Under the pieces are notes generated by a model. That model saw nothing but the letters and a program-made list of their open reading frames with translations. It was not told the origin of the DNA and did no database searches. A stretch of 64,000 nt of DNA, taken from Torymus aiolomorphi. Taxonomy: Eukaryota > Arthropoda > Insecta > Hymenoptera > Torymidae. The stretch's first letter is position 1. The number at the start of each line of letters is the position of its first letter. The stretch covers positions 221,076,942 through 221,140,941 of the forward strand of contig CM070874.1 of NCBI GenBank assembly GCA_036365515.1, in the 5' to 3' direction. Positions 13,816 through 26,735 of the stretch are shown here, one piece after another. Position numbers and translations under genes: made by a program.

Positions 13816-14337
13816 TTGTCGCACGAATCGGAGAGCCCATTTGAAAACCGAGTTCAAAGAGAAGCATCTCCATCGGCAAATGAAAACGAGAGAAACCGAG
13901 ATACAGAAACAGAATTCTCAGGCGCCGCTATGATCTCGCTTCCGCCGCTAGCAGCTCAGAACAGTACCGACCAAGTTTTCTGCTTGACTCCACTGTCTCT
14001 GCAGAAACACAGCGATGCCACGCATCTAGACAAAAGCTTGTCCCCAATAATGGCGGACATACACGATTTTAATTTGCTATCGCAGGATGAAGGTGGAGAG
14101 AATGTTATACCTGAAAATAGAGAAACGGTAGTAACATCAGCTGAAGAAAATCGTGAGAATATACCAAGAGCTCTAGAAATAACATCCACAACGGATATGA
14201 TTAACAGCAATGAGGTAATATCCATTAACTTTAATTTTTTAACTAACAAGAGGAGACCACAGTTGGCAGAAAACGGATTTCAGCAATCCTTTAATGTTCT
14301 ATTTCTGACACCCGAAAATAAAGCTAATTACCCCTAA
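13816..14337 (+). CDS. Open frame, possibly an exon of an unknown gene
   Basis: A 173-codon open frame with normal amino-acid variety: Ser/Glu/Asn-rich, acidic, no domain recognised. It has no ATG at its start (TTG), so if coding it is an internal or terminal exon. A possible donor (GAG followed by GTAATA) lies near 14214. It follows the 13424 exon on the same strand at 225 bases distance. It could equally be a relic of a transposon-borne gene. Confidence 0.3.
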   Translation: MSHESESPFENRVQREASPSANENERNRDTETEFSGAAMISLPPLAAQNSTDQVFCLTPLSLQKHSDATHLDKSLSPIMADIHDFNLLSQDEGGENVIPENRETVVTSAEENRENIPRALEITSTTDMINSNEVISINFNFLTNKRRPQLAENGFQQSFNVLFLTPENKANYP

Positions 14338-15550
14338 TTTCGTTAAACGGGCCCTTTCTTCCGTGTTAAAAGCTATCAAACCTCAACCATATGTTATTTG
14401 AAAACTTGATGTCCCGCGTAAAAATGATATATAAGATCTCATATGAAATTGGAATAGAAGAAATTGTAATAATTGACTCATATAGTTCTCATATGAGACC
14501 GTTACACAAATTTGAGACGTATAAGATCTCATGTTCAATTTTAATTAATTAATAAACAATTTATTTTTAATGTAAAAGTGTGAATAAATATTATATTTCA
14601 TTGAATTATATATTTTTTGTTATTATGTTTCTATATGAAACATAATAACAAAAAATATTAACTGCATTAATAAAATATATTGATAAAACTTTATTTGCTT
14701 TTTTTTCATATTTACCCAGGTGGAAATCCAAAACATTTTATAACTAATAACTGACTATTTATTTTAGAGTTGGCTATAAAAAGGGAATTTCTCTTGTCCA
14801 GTTTGTAGCTCCCGATGAAATGCTTTTTCTCCATTATTTGGCTATTTAATAGATCAAGGAGCGCGGGAGCGCTCCGAAGGCAAGTTATAGAAGAGCCTTA
14901 GGACGACCGCGCTATCATATACATTGAAATGGGTGTCCGAAAAATTCAATGCGCCTATATACCTATTGTGTTAGTTTCAACTATATAACATATCCCTCTT
15001 AATCGAAAGCCATTTCATTGCTCTACTCAAATCGAAAGATTTTATTTAAAAATATTATCTCGTTCAAAAGATACAGACAACTGAATTATTTTATGTTCGT
15101 TTTCCTTTCAGAATTTTCGTCTTTTTCTTCCGGCATCTGGTTTGCAGCTCTTACGACATTTCCGGTTGGCGTCTATACCTTACGCCTGTATATCTATATA
15201 TAAACACACACATGACACATCTGGCCGGCCTAACCTTATGTGAATGTTATTGTGAGCCCTATGAGACCTTATATACATGTAGTATAAAAAGTTATAATCA
15301 ACTCGTCAAGTTAATTTATGACATATTTATACATTAACAAATGTTATTTCGTGAGTTAGTTAATTTAATAATAAGTATGTAACGATCTCAAATATGCAGC
15401 CAGTGATGAGAATTCAAAAGAATTTTAATCTATTCTTCGTGTATCAATGGGGAAAATAATCAACGGGGAAAATAACTTTTATCAGATAAGTACTTATAGG
15501 CTAAATGTTAAATAGCTAAAAACATTTTATAAAACTTGATACTTTGTGTG
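14338..15550. other. Unassigned sequence with AGATCTCATATGAG motifs
   Basis: No gene. Around 14430-14535 the palindromic motif AGATCTCATATGA or its parts occurs three to four times. The motif GGGAGCGCTCCGAAGGCA at about 14868-14885 recurs near 51287. Confidence 0.4.
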
Positions 15551-17800
15551 ATTTTTTATTTTTACAGATATTATACCAGAAGATTATTTGGAGTATTTTC
15601 AAGATATGGATGTATATATGTTATATAGAATTATATTAAAGAAAATAGTAAGAAATCATATAAGTAGTGCTACTCAAGAATATAGTACTACTCAAGAAAG
15701 AAAAAAAACCTAATCAATATTATTATGAAAGAGCAGAGAATTATTACTATTTACAGCACAATATTCTTCAAGATATCTTCAACATGAAAATTTTTCATAC
15801 AACCAGATTTAATTTTAGAAAAACAAAGATCTAAGATGTTTATAATTATTAGACAGTATTAGATTAAAAGTACGAAAAAGTATTTTGTTCTGAATTGAAG
15901 TAAGTTCTTAAAATAGGTAAGTCCTTTCAATAGGAAAAGGAAATTGTGATTTTTGGTTATAGTTGCAAATTATATTGGCGACAAATAATGTAGTGATTAT
16001 TAATTAAAAAATAATATCTAATCAGTGTTTTGTGTACTAAATAAAATAAAATACCAATATGATGTGTTGCATGAACTGCATTCAAATATTATTGAAAATA
16101 AGTGTTTAAAAAGTGATATCGACTCAGTGTTTTACGTAGTAAATACAAAACTGTTCTGGTGTGATGTGTTTAAAGTGCTTGTAATAAAATTTTAAACCTT
16201 TATTAAAAATGAGTTTCAAATGCTTTGAGGATAGAAAATGTGAGTATTAATAAATAACTATATTTTATGAGGTTCATATAAACTTCATAATAAGCTATGG
16301 CATACAAGAAAATATTGCTAAGTGATGCGTTATTTTAATACAAGAACAGATGTTTAGGAATAGAATTATATCAAAGAAGATAGTAAGAATATCGTACTAC
16401 TCAAGAAAGAAAAATCAAATTAATATTATTATGAAAGAGCAAAGAATACATACTATTTACAACACAATATTTTTCAAGTCGTTCTATATGTATCCTCAAC
16501 ATGAAAATTTTTCATATGATCAGATTTAATTTTAGAAGAATATTATTAATTTTTTTTGATAATTTACAGAAGTAATATAGAGTATTTTAAATGAAGAAAA
16601 TAAAAGAAGTGGATAAATAAGTGATTTTAAAATAAATTCATGTGTGTCATATAAACAGTATATTAGTGAATGAATATCTTCACAGGTTTTGTTTTGCAAG
16701 GAATAGATTGTGCAATATCATGAATATAAGCAACATAACAGGACATGTTTGCGATATTTGCAAAACACTGCTGTGGATATTTGTCAAATCATTATGCATT
16801 ACGGCCACCAAAAGATTATGTTCAAGTCTGTCAAAGTATGCAACCTCCTGTAGTAAGTAGAGGCAGAAATACTGTGGCAGTTATCCTCTAGCAAAGCATC
16901 GTTCTACTTTATGGTGAATGTCAGTGTTAGTGAACTTATGCACAATAAAGAAGGAAGATGTAATAATCTTGGTTAAAAAATGTTTCCGGAAGAATACTTC
17001 AACTGTAAAAAAAGGATCATCTAAAAAAATTTGTGAATCATTTGTGACAGCTGACGACATTTAAAATAAGAAGGATATCCATTTACTAAAAGCTGGAAAT
17101 AGTGAGATGGAAGGTTTTTTATTAGAAGTGTTTAAATATACAGAACATAAATAATTAAAACAAAATGAGTTGTGTGATAAGTGAATTTTTAAGTAATTTA
17201 TGGATACAGAATTAATATGAGAAGAATCCCTAAGCAAGTTTATAGTGTGTGAGTGAAAATGAAACATCGCGTAATCTTGAAATCACTTAGTATTGTGACA
17301 TAAAACCTTGATGCTGTCCAGTGAACTTAATCTGTGGGCTTTTATATTAGTAAAATATATCAGTGAAATGTACGTTATTTTGTGTATTTTGATAAAAGTT
17401 TTGTAAAGTCGAAAGCATAAATAATTAATATAAAAGGAGTGAATAAATAAGTCAATTTAAAAATGCATTTTATATAAAATAAAAAATATGTTTACTGTGT
17501 GATCTATAATGTGGATGTAGGGTCTAAATGCAATTGAACCTGAAACACGAGTTTATTATATAGCAAACTGTTTAGGACGTATCTTCTATTCATACATAAC
17601 TTTATCTTATTGTGCTATTAAAGTTAGATTGTTATAATAAAATGCTGAACATATAGTACATATGAATTCGTTACAAATTTTAAGGCCACCAAAAGATTAT
17701 GTTTAAGTCTGTCAAAGCACACACAGCCTCATGAAGTGGAAACCAAGAGAAATACTGTTGTAGATATTCCTTTAAAAGTAAGCTGTAGCGACTCAACCTA
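15551..17800 (+). repeat. Degenerate duplicated sequence (two unit pairs)
   Basis: Two parts repeat in direct order. About 15620-15830 resembles 16360-16545 (GTACTACTCAAGAAAGAAAA, AACATGAAAATTTTTCATA). About 16798-16890 resembles 17680-17765 (GGCCACCAAAAGATTATGTT). Both have stop-filled frames. This looks like an old tandem duplication of non-coding or decayed sequence. Confidence 0.55.
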
Positions 17801-18104
17801 AGAAAGTTGGCCCGCCCAGGACATGTGAGTTTAGTTATAAGGAGGTTTTATCAATCTGTCGAATAATATAGAAGTACAAGAATCTTAATAAAAATATTAC
17901 AATGTAATATTGTTATAGTATGTACTAACCCAGATCCACCCAGACAGAAATAAATTATGCAGTTAATGTTAATAACTAAATATAATTTTTGTTTGCAATT
18001 TATAAATGCATGTTCTGGGACGCTAATACTTAATAAGTTTTTAAGAATTATTTGCTGTTAGAAACAGTTCTTTACAGTTATTTGTAGTTGTTTGCATGCT
18101 AACA

Positions 18105-18420
18105 AGAGTTATTTGCATTTTTAATAAAAAAAAAATTGTATAGCAATTATTTGCATTTTCATTGAAAAAAAAATTAATAACAGATATGAATGATATTTAT
18201 AATTAAATATTAATATTGTTGTATAATTTATGCATTTTCATTGAAAAAAAAATCAATAACAGATTATATGTATGATTATTATTATTTATAATTAAATATT
18301 ATAGTTGTATAATTTATTTGAAAAAAAATTAATAACAGATATGAATGATTATTATTTATAATTAAATATTAATATTGCTGTATAATTTATCTTCAAATAT
18401 CGTCTATGATCGCTATATCA
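18105..18420 (+). repeat. Tandem repeat of about 100 bp, three copies
   Basis: Units contain TTGAAAAAAAAATTAATAAC, AGATATGAATGATTATTATT and a TATAATTAAATATTA stretch. Copies differ by small indels. Nearby, GGAATTCTACGAATGAATAA (about 18592) and GGGATTCTACGAATAAATAA (about 18770) form another direct duplication about 180 bp apart. Confidence 0.6.
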
Positions 18421-18810
18421 CTACATCTTTTAAAAACTTTTGCAAGCAATTAAAAATTATTTTCCAAAACTTTTACAGTCCTTTTATAAGAACTTTTGAA
18501 AATCGTAAAAATTTCTCTCAGAAACCATAAGAATTACTTTCCGACATTTATGCAATGCTTTAAAATGATTTACGTTTTATTTATTATGAAAAGGAATTCT
18601 ACGAATGAATAATAAATTTTTGTTTTTTAATTCAATTTCTTTCTTGCGATACTGAAAGTCAAATATAAAGGAAATTGTAAAATCACTTAACGTACAGTCT
18701 TATACTTAACAAACATTGTTAAATATACTTTCACGATTAATAATTGTATTAACGTTTTATTTTATTAAAAGGGATTCTACGAATAAATAATAAATTTTTG
18801 TGTTTTCTAT

Positions 18811-18966
18811 TTAACCTCCAGGCGGCCGGGGTGTCACCTTTTGGTGCCACCTCTTGGTTGATCGATATCTATGATCCTTTTAAAAAATTCTCTTCGGAAA
18901 ATTTCTTCGAAGTATGACTCTTGGTATATGGTATATCTTCTTAAAGCCTGACCGCCTGGAGATTAA
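18811..18966. mobile_element. TTAA-flanked MITE (piggyBac-like ends)
   Basis: The element spans 18815-18962 and is flanked by TTAA at 18811-18814 and 18963-18966. Terminal inverted repeats are CCTCCAGGCGGCC and GACCGCCTGGAG (inverted). The TTAA target suits piggyBac-type mobilisation. There is no coding capacity; the inside has GGTGTCACCTTTTGGTGCCACC, a small hairpin. Confidence 0.75.
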
Positions 18967-19053
18967 CGAACCTTGTTTAATGTGTACTTTTACTCTTAAA
19001 AAGTTGTGAAATCTCCCTCAAAAAATTTTTTACAAAGGTAAAAACTTAGGCAA

Positions 19054-21322
19054 TTATATACACAATGTAATTATTATCCATCCCTGTCCCTCCCCTCTCC
19101 TGCTCGCTCTCACCCTCCTTCTCAGTGCTCCCTCAATATCTGTCACACTCCGTACCAAAAACTTTAATGAGAATCTAAATATTTTTTTTAAACAATCAGG
19201 AAAACAAATAGTATAGTTATACAACTTTCTACGAAAGTATAAAATAAGGCAAGTTATAAGTGTTTTCTGTATAATATGTAGAACTCTCTCTCCCTCCATC
19301 CCTCCGTCCCTCCCTCTTTCTCCCCCTTTCCCCATCTTCCTCTCTGACTCTTTCTCTCTCTTCCCCCTCTCCCTCTTTCTCTCTTTCTTACCCTCCCCCT
19401 CTCTCTCTGCTTCTTTACAAAAGAATATCATAGTTTGAAACAAACACATGAACGAAGTGGAATCAATTAATATGTTGACAAGTACATTTTTGTAACATAA
19501 CAATTATAGGAATTATGGAGTGATTTTTCTAACATAAAATCGTATAAGTACTTCTAAAAATAAACTCATGAAAGTGGTGGAATCAATTTTATGCAGGCAA
19601 GTACATTCTTATACTAAAGAGATCATAATAATTTATAACAAACACATGAAATAAGTGGAATCAATTAAGTACAGTAGGCAAGTCAATTATTATAATAAAA
19701 AAAATATTTAAAAATAAAATTTGTTTAATATATTTACTATAAAAATTTGTATAAAAAAATAATTACATCTAACATAAAATATTACAAATACCAAAAAGTA
19801 TAATTTTATAAATACGATAAACTATAATTCAAACACAAAATGGTGAAACATTTTTGAGTAACCATTTTCTAAGTACAGATCATAAGCATTTTCTGACTAG
19901 CGTTAATCAGCGCGCTACGCGTGCCAGTGTTCGTCTTTTGTCTCGCTCTTTCCGAAATTCGAGCTGGACTCAATTATTCGATATCATTCGGGGACAGAAT
20001 AGATTATCGATCGAATTCTCAAATTATATAAGTGAAATTTTAGCTGTTTTTTTTTTTTTAACGAGAACATTAGCGGCAATAACTATTCATTAGTAACTTG
20101 AAAGGGATGGTAGCGCGTAAACCTTTAATGATTCTGAAATTACGTTGACATGACGCTCTACATCTTTGAAACATGAAAATTTCTAACAGGTACCCGATAT
20201 TTGACATTTACTGATGTACGTTTTTTATTTTCCGCGAGCGATTATATATTAATGCAGTATATAAACAGCTTGAACTGGGAAACGACGCGTCCGGCAAGTA
20301 TGTGTATTTACATAAAAAAAAAAAAAACAGCTAAAATTTCACTTATATAATTTGAGAATTCGATCGATAATCTATTCTGTCCCCGAATGATATCGAATAA
20401 TTGAGTCCAGCTCGAATTTCGGAAAGAGCGAGACAAAAGACGAACACTGGGACGCGTAGCGCGCTGATTAACGCTAGTCAGAAAATGCTTATGATCTGTA
20501 CTTAGAAAATGGTTACTCAAAAATGTTTCACCATTTTGTGTTTGAATTATAGTTTATCGTATTTATAAAATTATTCTTTTTGGTATTTGTAATATTTTAT
20601 GTTAGATGTAATTATTTTTTTATACAAATTTTTATAGTAAATATATTAAACAAATTTTATTTTTAAATATTTTTTTTATTATAATAATTGACTTGCCTAC
20701 TGTACTTAATTGATTCCACTTATTTCATGTGTTTGTTATAAATTATTATGATCTCTTTAGTATAAGAATGTACTTGCCTGCATAAAATTGATTCCACCAC
20801 TTTCATGAGTTTATTTTTAGAAGTACTTATACGATTTTATGTTAGAAAAATCACTCCATAATTCCTATAATTGTTATGTTACAAAAATGTACTTGTCAAC
20901 ATATTAATTGATTCCACTTCGTTCATGTGTTTGTTTCAAACTATGATATTCTTTTGTAAAGAAGCAGAGAGAGAGGGGGAGGGTAAGAAAGAGAGAAAGA
21001 GGGAGAGGGGGAAGAGAGAGAAAGAGTCAGAGAGGAAGATGGGGAAAGGGGGAGAAAGAGGGAGGGACGGAGGGATGGAGGGAGGGAGAGTTCTACATAT
21101 TATACAGAAAACACTTATAACTTGCCTTATTTTATACTTTCGTAGAAAGTTGTATAACTATACTATTTGTTTTCCTGATTGTTTAAAAAAAATATTTAGA
21201 TTCTCATTAAAGTTTTTGGTACGGAGTGTGACAGATATTGAGGGAGCACTGAGAAGGAGGGTGAGAGCGAGCAGGAGAGGGGAGGGACAGGGATGGATAA
21301 TAATTACATTGTGTATATTAAA
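19054..21322. mobile_element. Giant foldback element with 1-kb arms
   Basis: Left arm about 19054-20060 and right arm about 20314-21322 are inverted copies with only scattered differences; the spacer is about 253 bases. Each arm holds a polypurine/polypyrimidine stretch (19280-19410; 20960-21090), a motif AACACATGAAxxAAGTGGAATCAATTAA repeated about three times, and a 60-70 codon frame (SNHFLSTDHKHFLTS). The long Arg/Glu-rich frames come from the purine tract and are not genes. The same iterated motif occurs in the foldback at 51.6-55.9 kb. No transposase is seen, so the mover is unknown. Confidence 0.85.
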
Positions 21323-23202
21323 AAATAGAATGAGTTTTTCGCAAATAAGCACAAGCTTGTTCTTGACTATTTTATAGGTATTAAATCTGATCAGTTTTTA
21401 TGGTCTGATAATAGATAGTAGGGGGCTTGCTGTTATGACAAGGACTGAAAGAGACAGAATCAGATGGAGAAATAAAAGTTTTGCTGAATCATTCATAGAA
21501 AGAGTACAGAAAATGATTTATTAGTTAATGTTATTTGTTTATGTTTTGAAAAGCCACCCAATGCCCTTTAATACTCTTTCATCAAAGATAAAATGAGGAA
21601 ATAAATCAAATACGAATATTTTGTTTTTCCGTCAATCTAAGAAATAGGTAGAAAATTGATGAAAATCGTTTCATCATAGCCATTTATTAGCCAGTTTTAC
21701 TAGCTATTTTCTAACTTCTTGGCCATTTCGTTTAGATGAATTTCTACTAGGGATTTAAAGTATAATTATCTATTTATGTATTTATAGCTTAAAAATAAAT
21801 TATCATTAATTAAATAAAATTGCACATGAGATCTCATATGAGGTCTCATAAAGATAAATTAGTATAGGCACCTCTAGAGAAAATTGGCTAGTCCACATCT
21901 CGTGTGAATTGTTATCCAAACCGAAGGTGAAGTTTTTCCTACCTATAAGTGCGTAATATAAGCACCGTCCCCCATCCTGTCCCTTTCTGACACGGTATTT
22001 TCTCACAAATAATTTAAATCTTCGTGAGCCCTGACTACCGCTAAAAAAATTGCGCCTTTCAGAGGAGGGATAGATCAATGAATTTTTTCCAATTTGGGGG
22101 ATTTCAATGTAGAATATGAAAAAATGCAAAAAAATGTGACTCTGAAGATGTTGGATTAAAGTACTCATGGAAACAACAAAAATTAAGAAGAACATTAAAA
22201 AAACTGCTGCCAATACATTGACACTTTGCTTCCTCAAACTAATGTATTTATTATTATTATTTATTATTTATTTTAACTGGGTTACATGGGTGAAAATTGA
22301 ATTTTACGTTCTGGAAATCGTAAGTTATTTTTTCACAAGATATTTGTGTAATCACTTTTACGAATGACTTGGGGGTAGATTTGACTATCATATCCGGCTA
22401 GAATCTTTCATGGCTTCCATGAATACTTCGATTCAACATCTTCAAAGTCACATTTTGCTGTATTTTTTCCTCATTCTAGATTATAAATCCTTAAAATTGA
22501 AAATAAATTCATTGGCCTATCGCGATTGTAGAACTCAATCTCCAAGTAGTTCGCACTACCGCCGCGTCGCTCGAGACAGCGGCTTCTCGCTTTCGACTTT
22601 ATGCACGCTCTCTTCATCGCTTTCATGTGGCCTCTACGCGGTGGTGGCACCTTAATCCTTTTTTGAGACTTAATCTCAACGCATTCTTCTTTCCCCGCTG
22701 GGAATGATTTCGCAGATCTTCCCGTTGGAAGCTAGTTTATCACTATTTACTTCACACACTTCTTTCGCACACACCACTTTCGCTTGCAACTCACTCTCTT
22801 ACGAAAGCTTCCGGTCACCTCTCCAACTCGTGCACTCTCAATCTTCGCTGCTTTTCGTGTACTCTTAATATTGACATCCACACTGCCCTTGAGCTTCTTC
22901 ACGACTACCCGATTCTTATGTAAGACGATGCTACCCGGTCTACGGCAATGGCCTTCCCCATTCACGCGCCCCGCGGTTACCACCCTTCATTATACGTACG
23001 TTACTTCTTCCGCAATGAAGCCTAGCGAGGTACCAATTGGAGAGAATTTTGTGTTACTTAAAATACATTAATAATAAATAAACAATATAAAATCTAATGT
23101 GCGGAAAATAAAAGTTTAAAATTTTTTAAATTGCTATAAAAACTAAAAATCTACTTCAATTACAAAAACAGCATAATTAAGTTCAAGTTTTATATTATAC
23201 AG
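21323..23202. other. Unassigned sequence with a degenerate short element and a small inverted repeat
   Basis: A decayed short element lies near 21860-21960. CATGAGATCTCATATGAGGTCTCAT is at about 21826. An inverted repeat joins about 22100-22172 and 22405-22480 (GTGACTCTGAAGATGTTG against CAACATCTTCAAAGTCAC). The stretch 22500-23060 is less AT-rich with open frames on both strands, but I recognise none. Confidence 0.4.
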
Positions 23203-23652
23203 ATAAACAACCAGAGTGGTTACGCTTCTCGTGAAGAAGTGGATCAACTTAAACAAGAAATCTTGAAACTTAAAGAAAATTTCGAGAAATCTAAAGCTGA
23301 TTTTCAACTGAAACCATCTTCCAACGAAGTCATAGAACCAGAACCTTTAATTCAAATAGAATCATCCGAGGAAACCGTGAGTATTTCAAAAGTGTACAGA
23401 AAAATGTAATTTATAATAAAAAAATAAGAAAATATTTTTATTATGCAGGTAGAAATATCGAATAAGGCCACAGATCCTTCAAAATTGATATCTTTCACGC
23501 TAATTAAGACGTCGAGTAATGAAGCATGTAAGAAACCCACTTTAAAGGTTTTGTTAAGACGTTGGGATTAGCGTATGTTACTCCCAAGAAAGTGTTGGTC
23601 GAGACTTTTCGAGAGAAGAATTTGTCACGTCAAGTAGTCGATGACATTATAA
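23203..23652 (+). pseudogene. Two putative exons of an unknown coiled-coil protein
   Basis: Exon A (23203-23376) follows TATTATACAG and ends before GTGAGT; it encodes 58 codons with a short heptad-like helix (EEVDQLKQEILKLKENFEK). Exon B starts at 23449 after TTATGCAG in the same phase and reads ISFTLIKTSSNEACKKP before TAG at 23569-23571. A neighbouring frame then stays open to a good GTAAGC donor at 23653 (VTPKKVLVETFREKN), which suggests a frameshift near 23545. The function is unknown. A remote BEN-domain likeness came to mind but cannot be supported. Confidence 0.4.
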
Positions 23653-24329
23653 GTAAGCATTATTTTTTAAGGGTAACTTGAGGTATTTCGGCCACTTATC
23701 GAATTCGGACACTTTTGTAGTTTTCTATCACCACTAGTTCAAAAATACCTTATATAATTACCTAATAAATCGTTTGTAATTGTTTGAGAATGATGACTGG
23801 ATTTTTGTGAGTTTTTTTTCAAGTATTTCGTTTGCAGTCGAAATATAAGTACAGACAGAAAGGTGAGGTCTTTTTCATGAAATCAGTATGGAAGTTAAAT
23901 TAAAAACAAAATTTTTTGTCATATCTATAAGTAAAATACTTTTGCGTCTATAATTTACCTTTAGCCAAAAATTGCGACGATTTCTAAATCCAAGATAAAT
24001 AGTTTTTGGGTATATATAAGCATAGCTATTGTTGTTAAAGTGATTAATATTATTATTATTTTTATTATTAATAACATATTCATGTATTAAAAAACAAGAA
24101 TGCATATTATACATAAACATACGCAGCCAAGGCAAAGCAAAGACTAGAGCATTACCATAGAAAAAACTCTTGAATAGAATTGAACTCTTAATCAACAAAA
24201 AAAATTTTCAAAAAATCCGGAAAAATTGTCGACAATCAAAGCTAAAAAATAAACCGATGAAAGATATAAAAAACATAAAAAGTTATGTAAAGGTCCTGTA
24301 AAAAAAAGAAAAAACTTGTTTCCTTGTTT

Positions 24330-24462
24330 TGTAAAGCCTGAAACAGATGTGATTTTAGATATGAGCAAGTGTGAAAATAATGTGTACGAGCAATGCGTTG
24401 GATTAGCATTATGTAATACGATAAATGAAAAAGGAATCACTTATTTGTCTTTTTTATAAGCA
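24330..24462 (+). pseudogene. Coding relic, possibly transposase-associated
   Basis: A short open run ending TAA (about 24460) reads with Cys spacing like KCENNVYEQCVGLALC. This loosely recalls the Cys-rich tail (PHD-like) after the DDE domain of some pogo/jerky transposases in insects. Evidence is weak. Another short relic (DTKTNKKDYKKQAVQ) lies at about 24630-24690. Confidence 0.2.
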
Positions 24463-24949
24463 GAAATATGATCAAAATGTTTTTTTTTATATTCTGGTAT
24501 CTAGAAATGCCGCTCAGTGCTTTTAATTCCATCTCGTAGGGCCTTTTTCTTAAAATATAGGTAATCTAATCTGAAATATCCTCTATTTCGTTAAAAGGTG
24601 ATATCCCTTCTATTGACTGTCACATTGCAAGTATTTATGATACGAAAACGAACAAAAAAGATTATAAAAAACAGGCAGTACAAGCTAAAAATTTTAGCTC
24701 TGATTTGATAAAAAATATTGATTTTTCAGGAAATTATAACATCTTATCATAACTTCAGAAAAAATCGATATTTTTTGCCTAGCGGGCCGAAAAAATACCA
24801 CTTTCGCTCCCGGCGCCCGATAGCGAATGTTGTATTTTCGGCCTCGCCAGGCAAAAAAATCGTATACACACTATGGGAGCAAATAAAGAATGTCTCAGAA
24901 CGCAAGTTTGTCACCCGATTCAAAGACTCCGGTGGGACTCCGGCAGGTG

Positions 24950-25910
24950 GGGGGGGGGGGGTCCAGAGTTTCGACGATTCACTCAAAAATTGAAGTAAAC
25001 TATAGTCGTTTTTCCGTTCGACTATGATAATGCAGATTGTTCTTAATTTCGAAATTCTAAATTATGAAAATCATATTTTCGAATGTAACAGTTCACCTGC
25101 TGTCCAAAACATCGAATTTCATTAAAGGAATTTTAATAGGGATACAATATGGATATTTCGAAATAAATAATTAGAAACAGGTTATATTTGCTTTGAGATC
25201 GTATTGAAGAAAGTCGATGTTTTGGACAGTAAGTGAACTGTTACGTTCGAAAATATGATTTTTCACACTCCGTGTGTGAAATGCTTTTTTGCCTTTGCAA
25301 GCGTGCGCAAAAACGGCACTTTGCACACGCCGTATTAAAATGTACTATTTCGATACAAGTGTGCGAAGTGGGTCATTCTCGCACGGGTGTAGTTTGTCGC
25401 CCGAGCGAAGCGAGGGTGACAAAAACACCCGTGCAATGATGACCCTTTTCGGTCACGTGTATCGAACTCTATTTTTTTTAACGGAGTGTGTGAAACTAAC
25501 CTTGTTGTTTGTTTTGCGTGTGCGAAGTAGCTGTTTCTCGCACGGCGTGCGCGAAAGTAAATTGATCTGCGCATGTGCGACTTTCGCGCACGCCGTGTGT
25601 AAAACAGCTACTTCGCGCACGCAAAACAAGCACGAGAAGGTGAGTTTCGCACACTCCGTTACAAAAAATAATGTTCAATACGCTTGCGAAAAACGATTCT
25701 CTCACAAGTGTGATTGTCACCCTCGCTTTGCTCGGGCGACAAACCGACACTTGTGGCAAAATTATTTTATCGTACTTGTATCGAAATGTACTATTTGGTA
25801 ATTTAGAATTTCGAAATTAAGAACAATCTGCATTATCATAGTCGAACTGAAAAACGTTTATAGTTGACTTCAATTTTATAGTGAATCGTCTAAACTCTGC
25901 CCCCACCCCC
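24950..25910. repeat. Nested inverted repeats with GTGTGCGAA-rich centre
   Basis: Outer arms at about 24955-25065 and 25800-25905 (ATAATGCAGATTGTTCTTAA against TTAAGAACAATCTGCATTAT; both ends carry a G or C run). A second inverted pair lies at 25075-25125 and 25212-25265. The centre (25265-25800) holds GTGTGCGAAGTAGCTG-type palindromes and two copies of the CCCGAGCGAAGCGAGGG core in opposite orientation (about 25398 and 25718). Confidence 0.65.
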
Positions 25911-26326
25911 CGGGAGCGAAAACTTTGCATTTCAAGCGTATTTTTTGAAAGTGGTAATATCCATTTATCCGTATAACAGGTGAAAAATGAAAATTTCTGT
26001 CTTTCTTTGGGGGATGTAATTAGTTTAATAATATCATTAAATTAAATATGGTATATTATTTATGTAATTTGATTTTACGTTATTAAACAAAAAAATCGGG
26101 TTTTTGTTATTTAATATGTATTTTCGAACAAATAAATGTAATTCAGATTTAATTATGCATTTTTTTAACACATGCATGAAAAAGAACCTTTTTCTGCGTA
26201 GAAAAGTGAATCGAAAATCGAACATTTCTAGCGTTTGTCGAGGTCTCCCATAGCAGCGGGAGGAAAAGTACTTCGTCTCACGCTGTGACGAATCAATATA
26301 CACGATTCCTATTCCTGCACTTATAA

Positions 26327-26465
26327 AAAAAAGTACTATATGTAACAAGGGAGCAACTGAGTTTTTCTAGCGAGGATGATGATTGAGCATGACGAGTGGT
26401 TCACGAGTGCTCAAAATCATCATCCGAGTCTTAATTTTCCTCCCTAGTTGCACAATGTACTATTA
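26327..26465. mobile_element. Short terminal-inverted-repeat element
   Basis: Left AGTACTATATGTAACAAGGG and right CCCTAGTTGCACAATGTACT are related inverted ends. The core has GATGATGATTGAGC and GCTCAAAATCATCATC, a hairpin different from the sister copies although the ends are conserved. Confidence 0.65.
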
Positions 26466-26590
26466 ACAGTCTATATTTTTTGTATATTCATTTCCAATTA
26501 ATTTATTTTCAATTGCGTTGTGTACGACTCGAAATGCCAAATCCTCTCTCTGACTCACACACGTAAAAAAGGCCCTGTTATGCCTTCGTT

Positions 26591-26735
26591 AAAAAAAAAA
26601 GGTGTGTAACACGGGAAGAAAAGCTACTTTAGACTCGGGTGAGGTGTTTTCAGCACTCGACTCCGACTCGTACTGAACAACTTACCCTCGCTAGAAATAG
26701 CTCATTTTCTCCCTTTGTTGCACAATGTACTGTTT
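26591..26735. mobile_element. Short terminal-inverted-repeat element
   Basis: Left GTGTGTAACACGGGAAGAAAA and right TTTCTCCCTTTGTTGCACAATG pair as in the copy 130 bases upstream; the core is again different (GACTCGGGTGAGG...). Two insertions side by side suggest a preferred target or tandem spread. Confidence 0.55.

Noticed and set aside
19054..21377. 149- and 168-codon Arg/Glu/Lys-rich frames in the foldback arms
   Set aside because: They cross a purine-rich repeat and are mirror copies; no domain.
25233..25801. Overlapping Cys/His-rich frames on both strands
   Set aside because: They read through palindromic GTGTGCGAA repeats; Cys and His come from the repeat unit.
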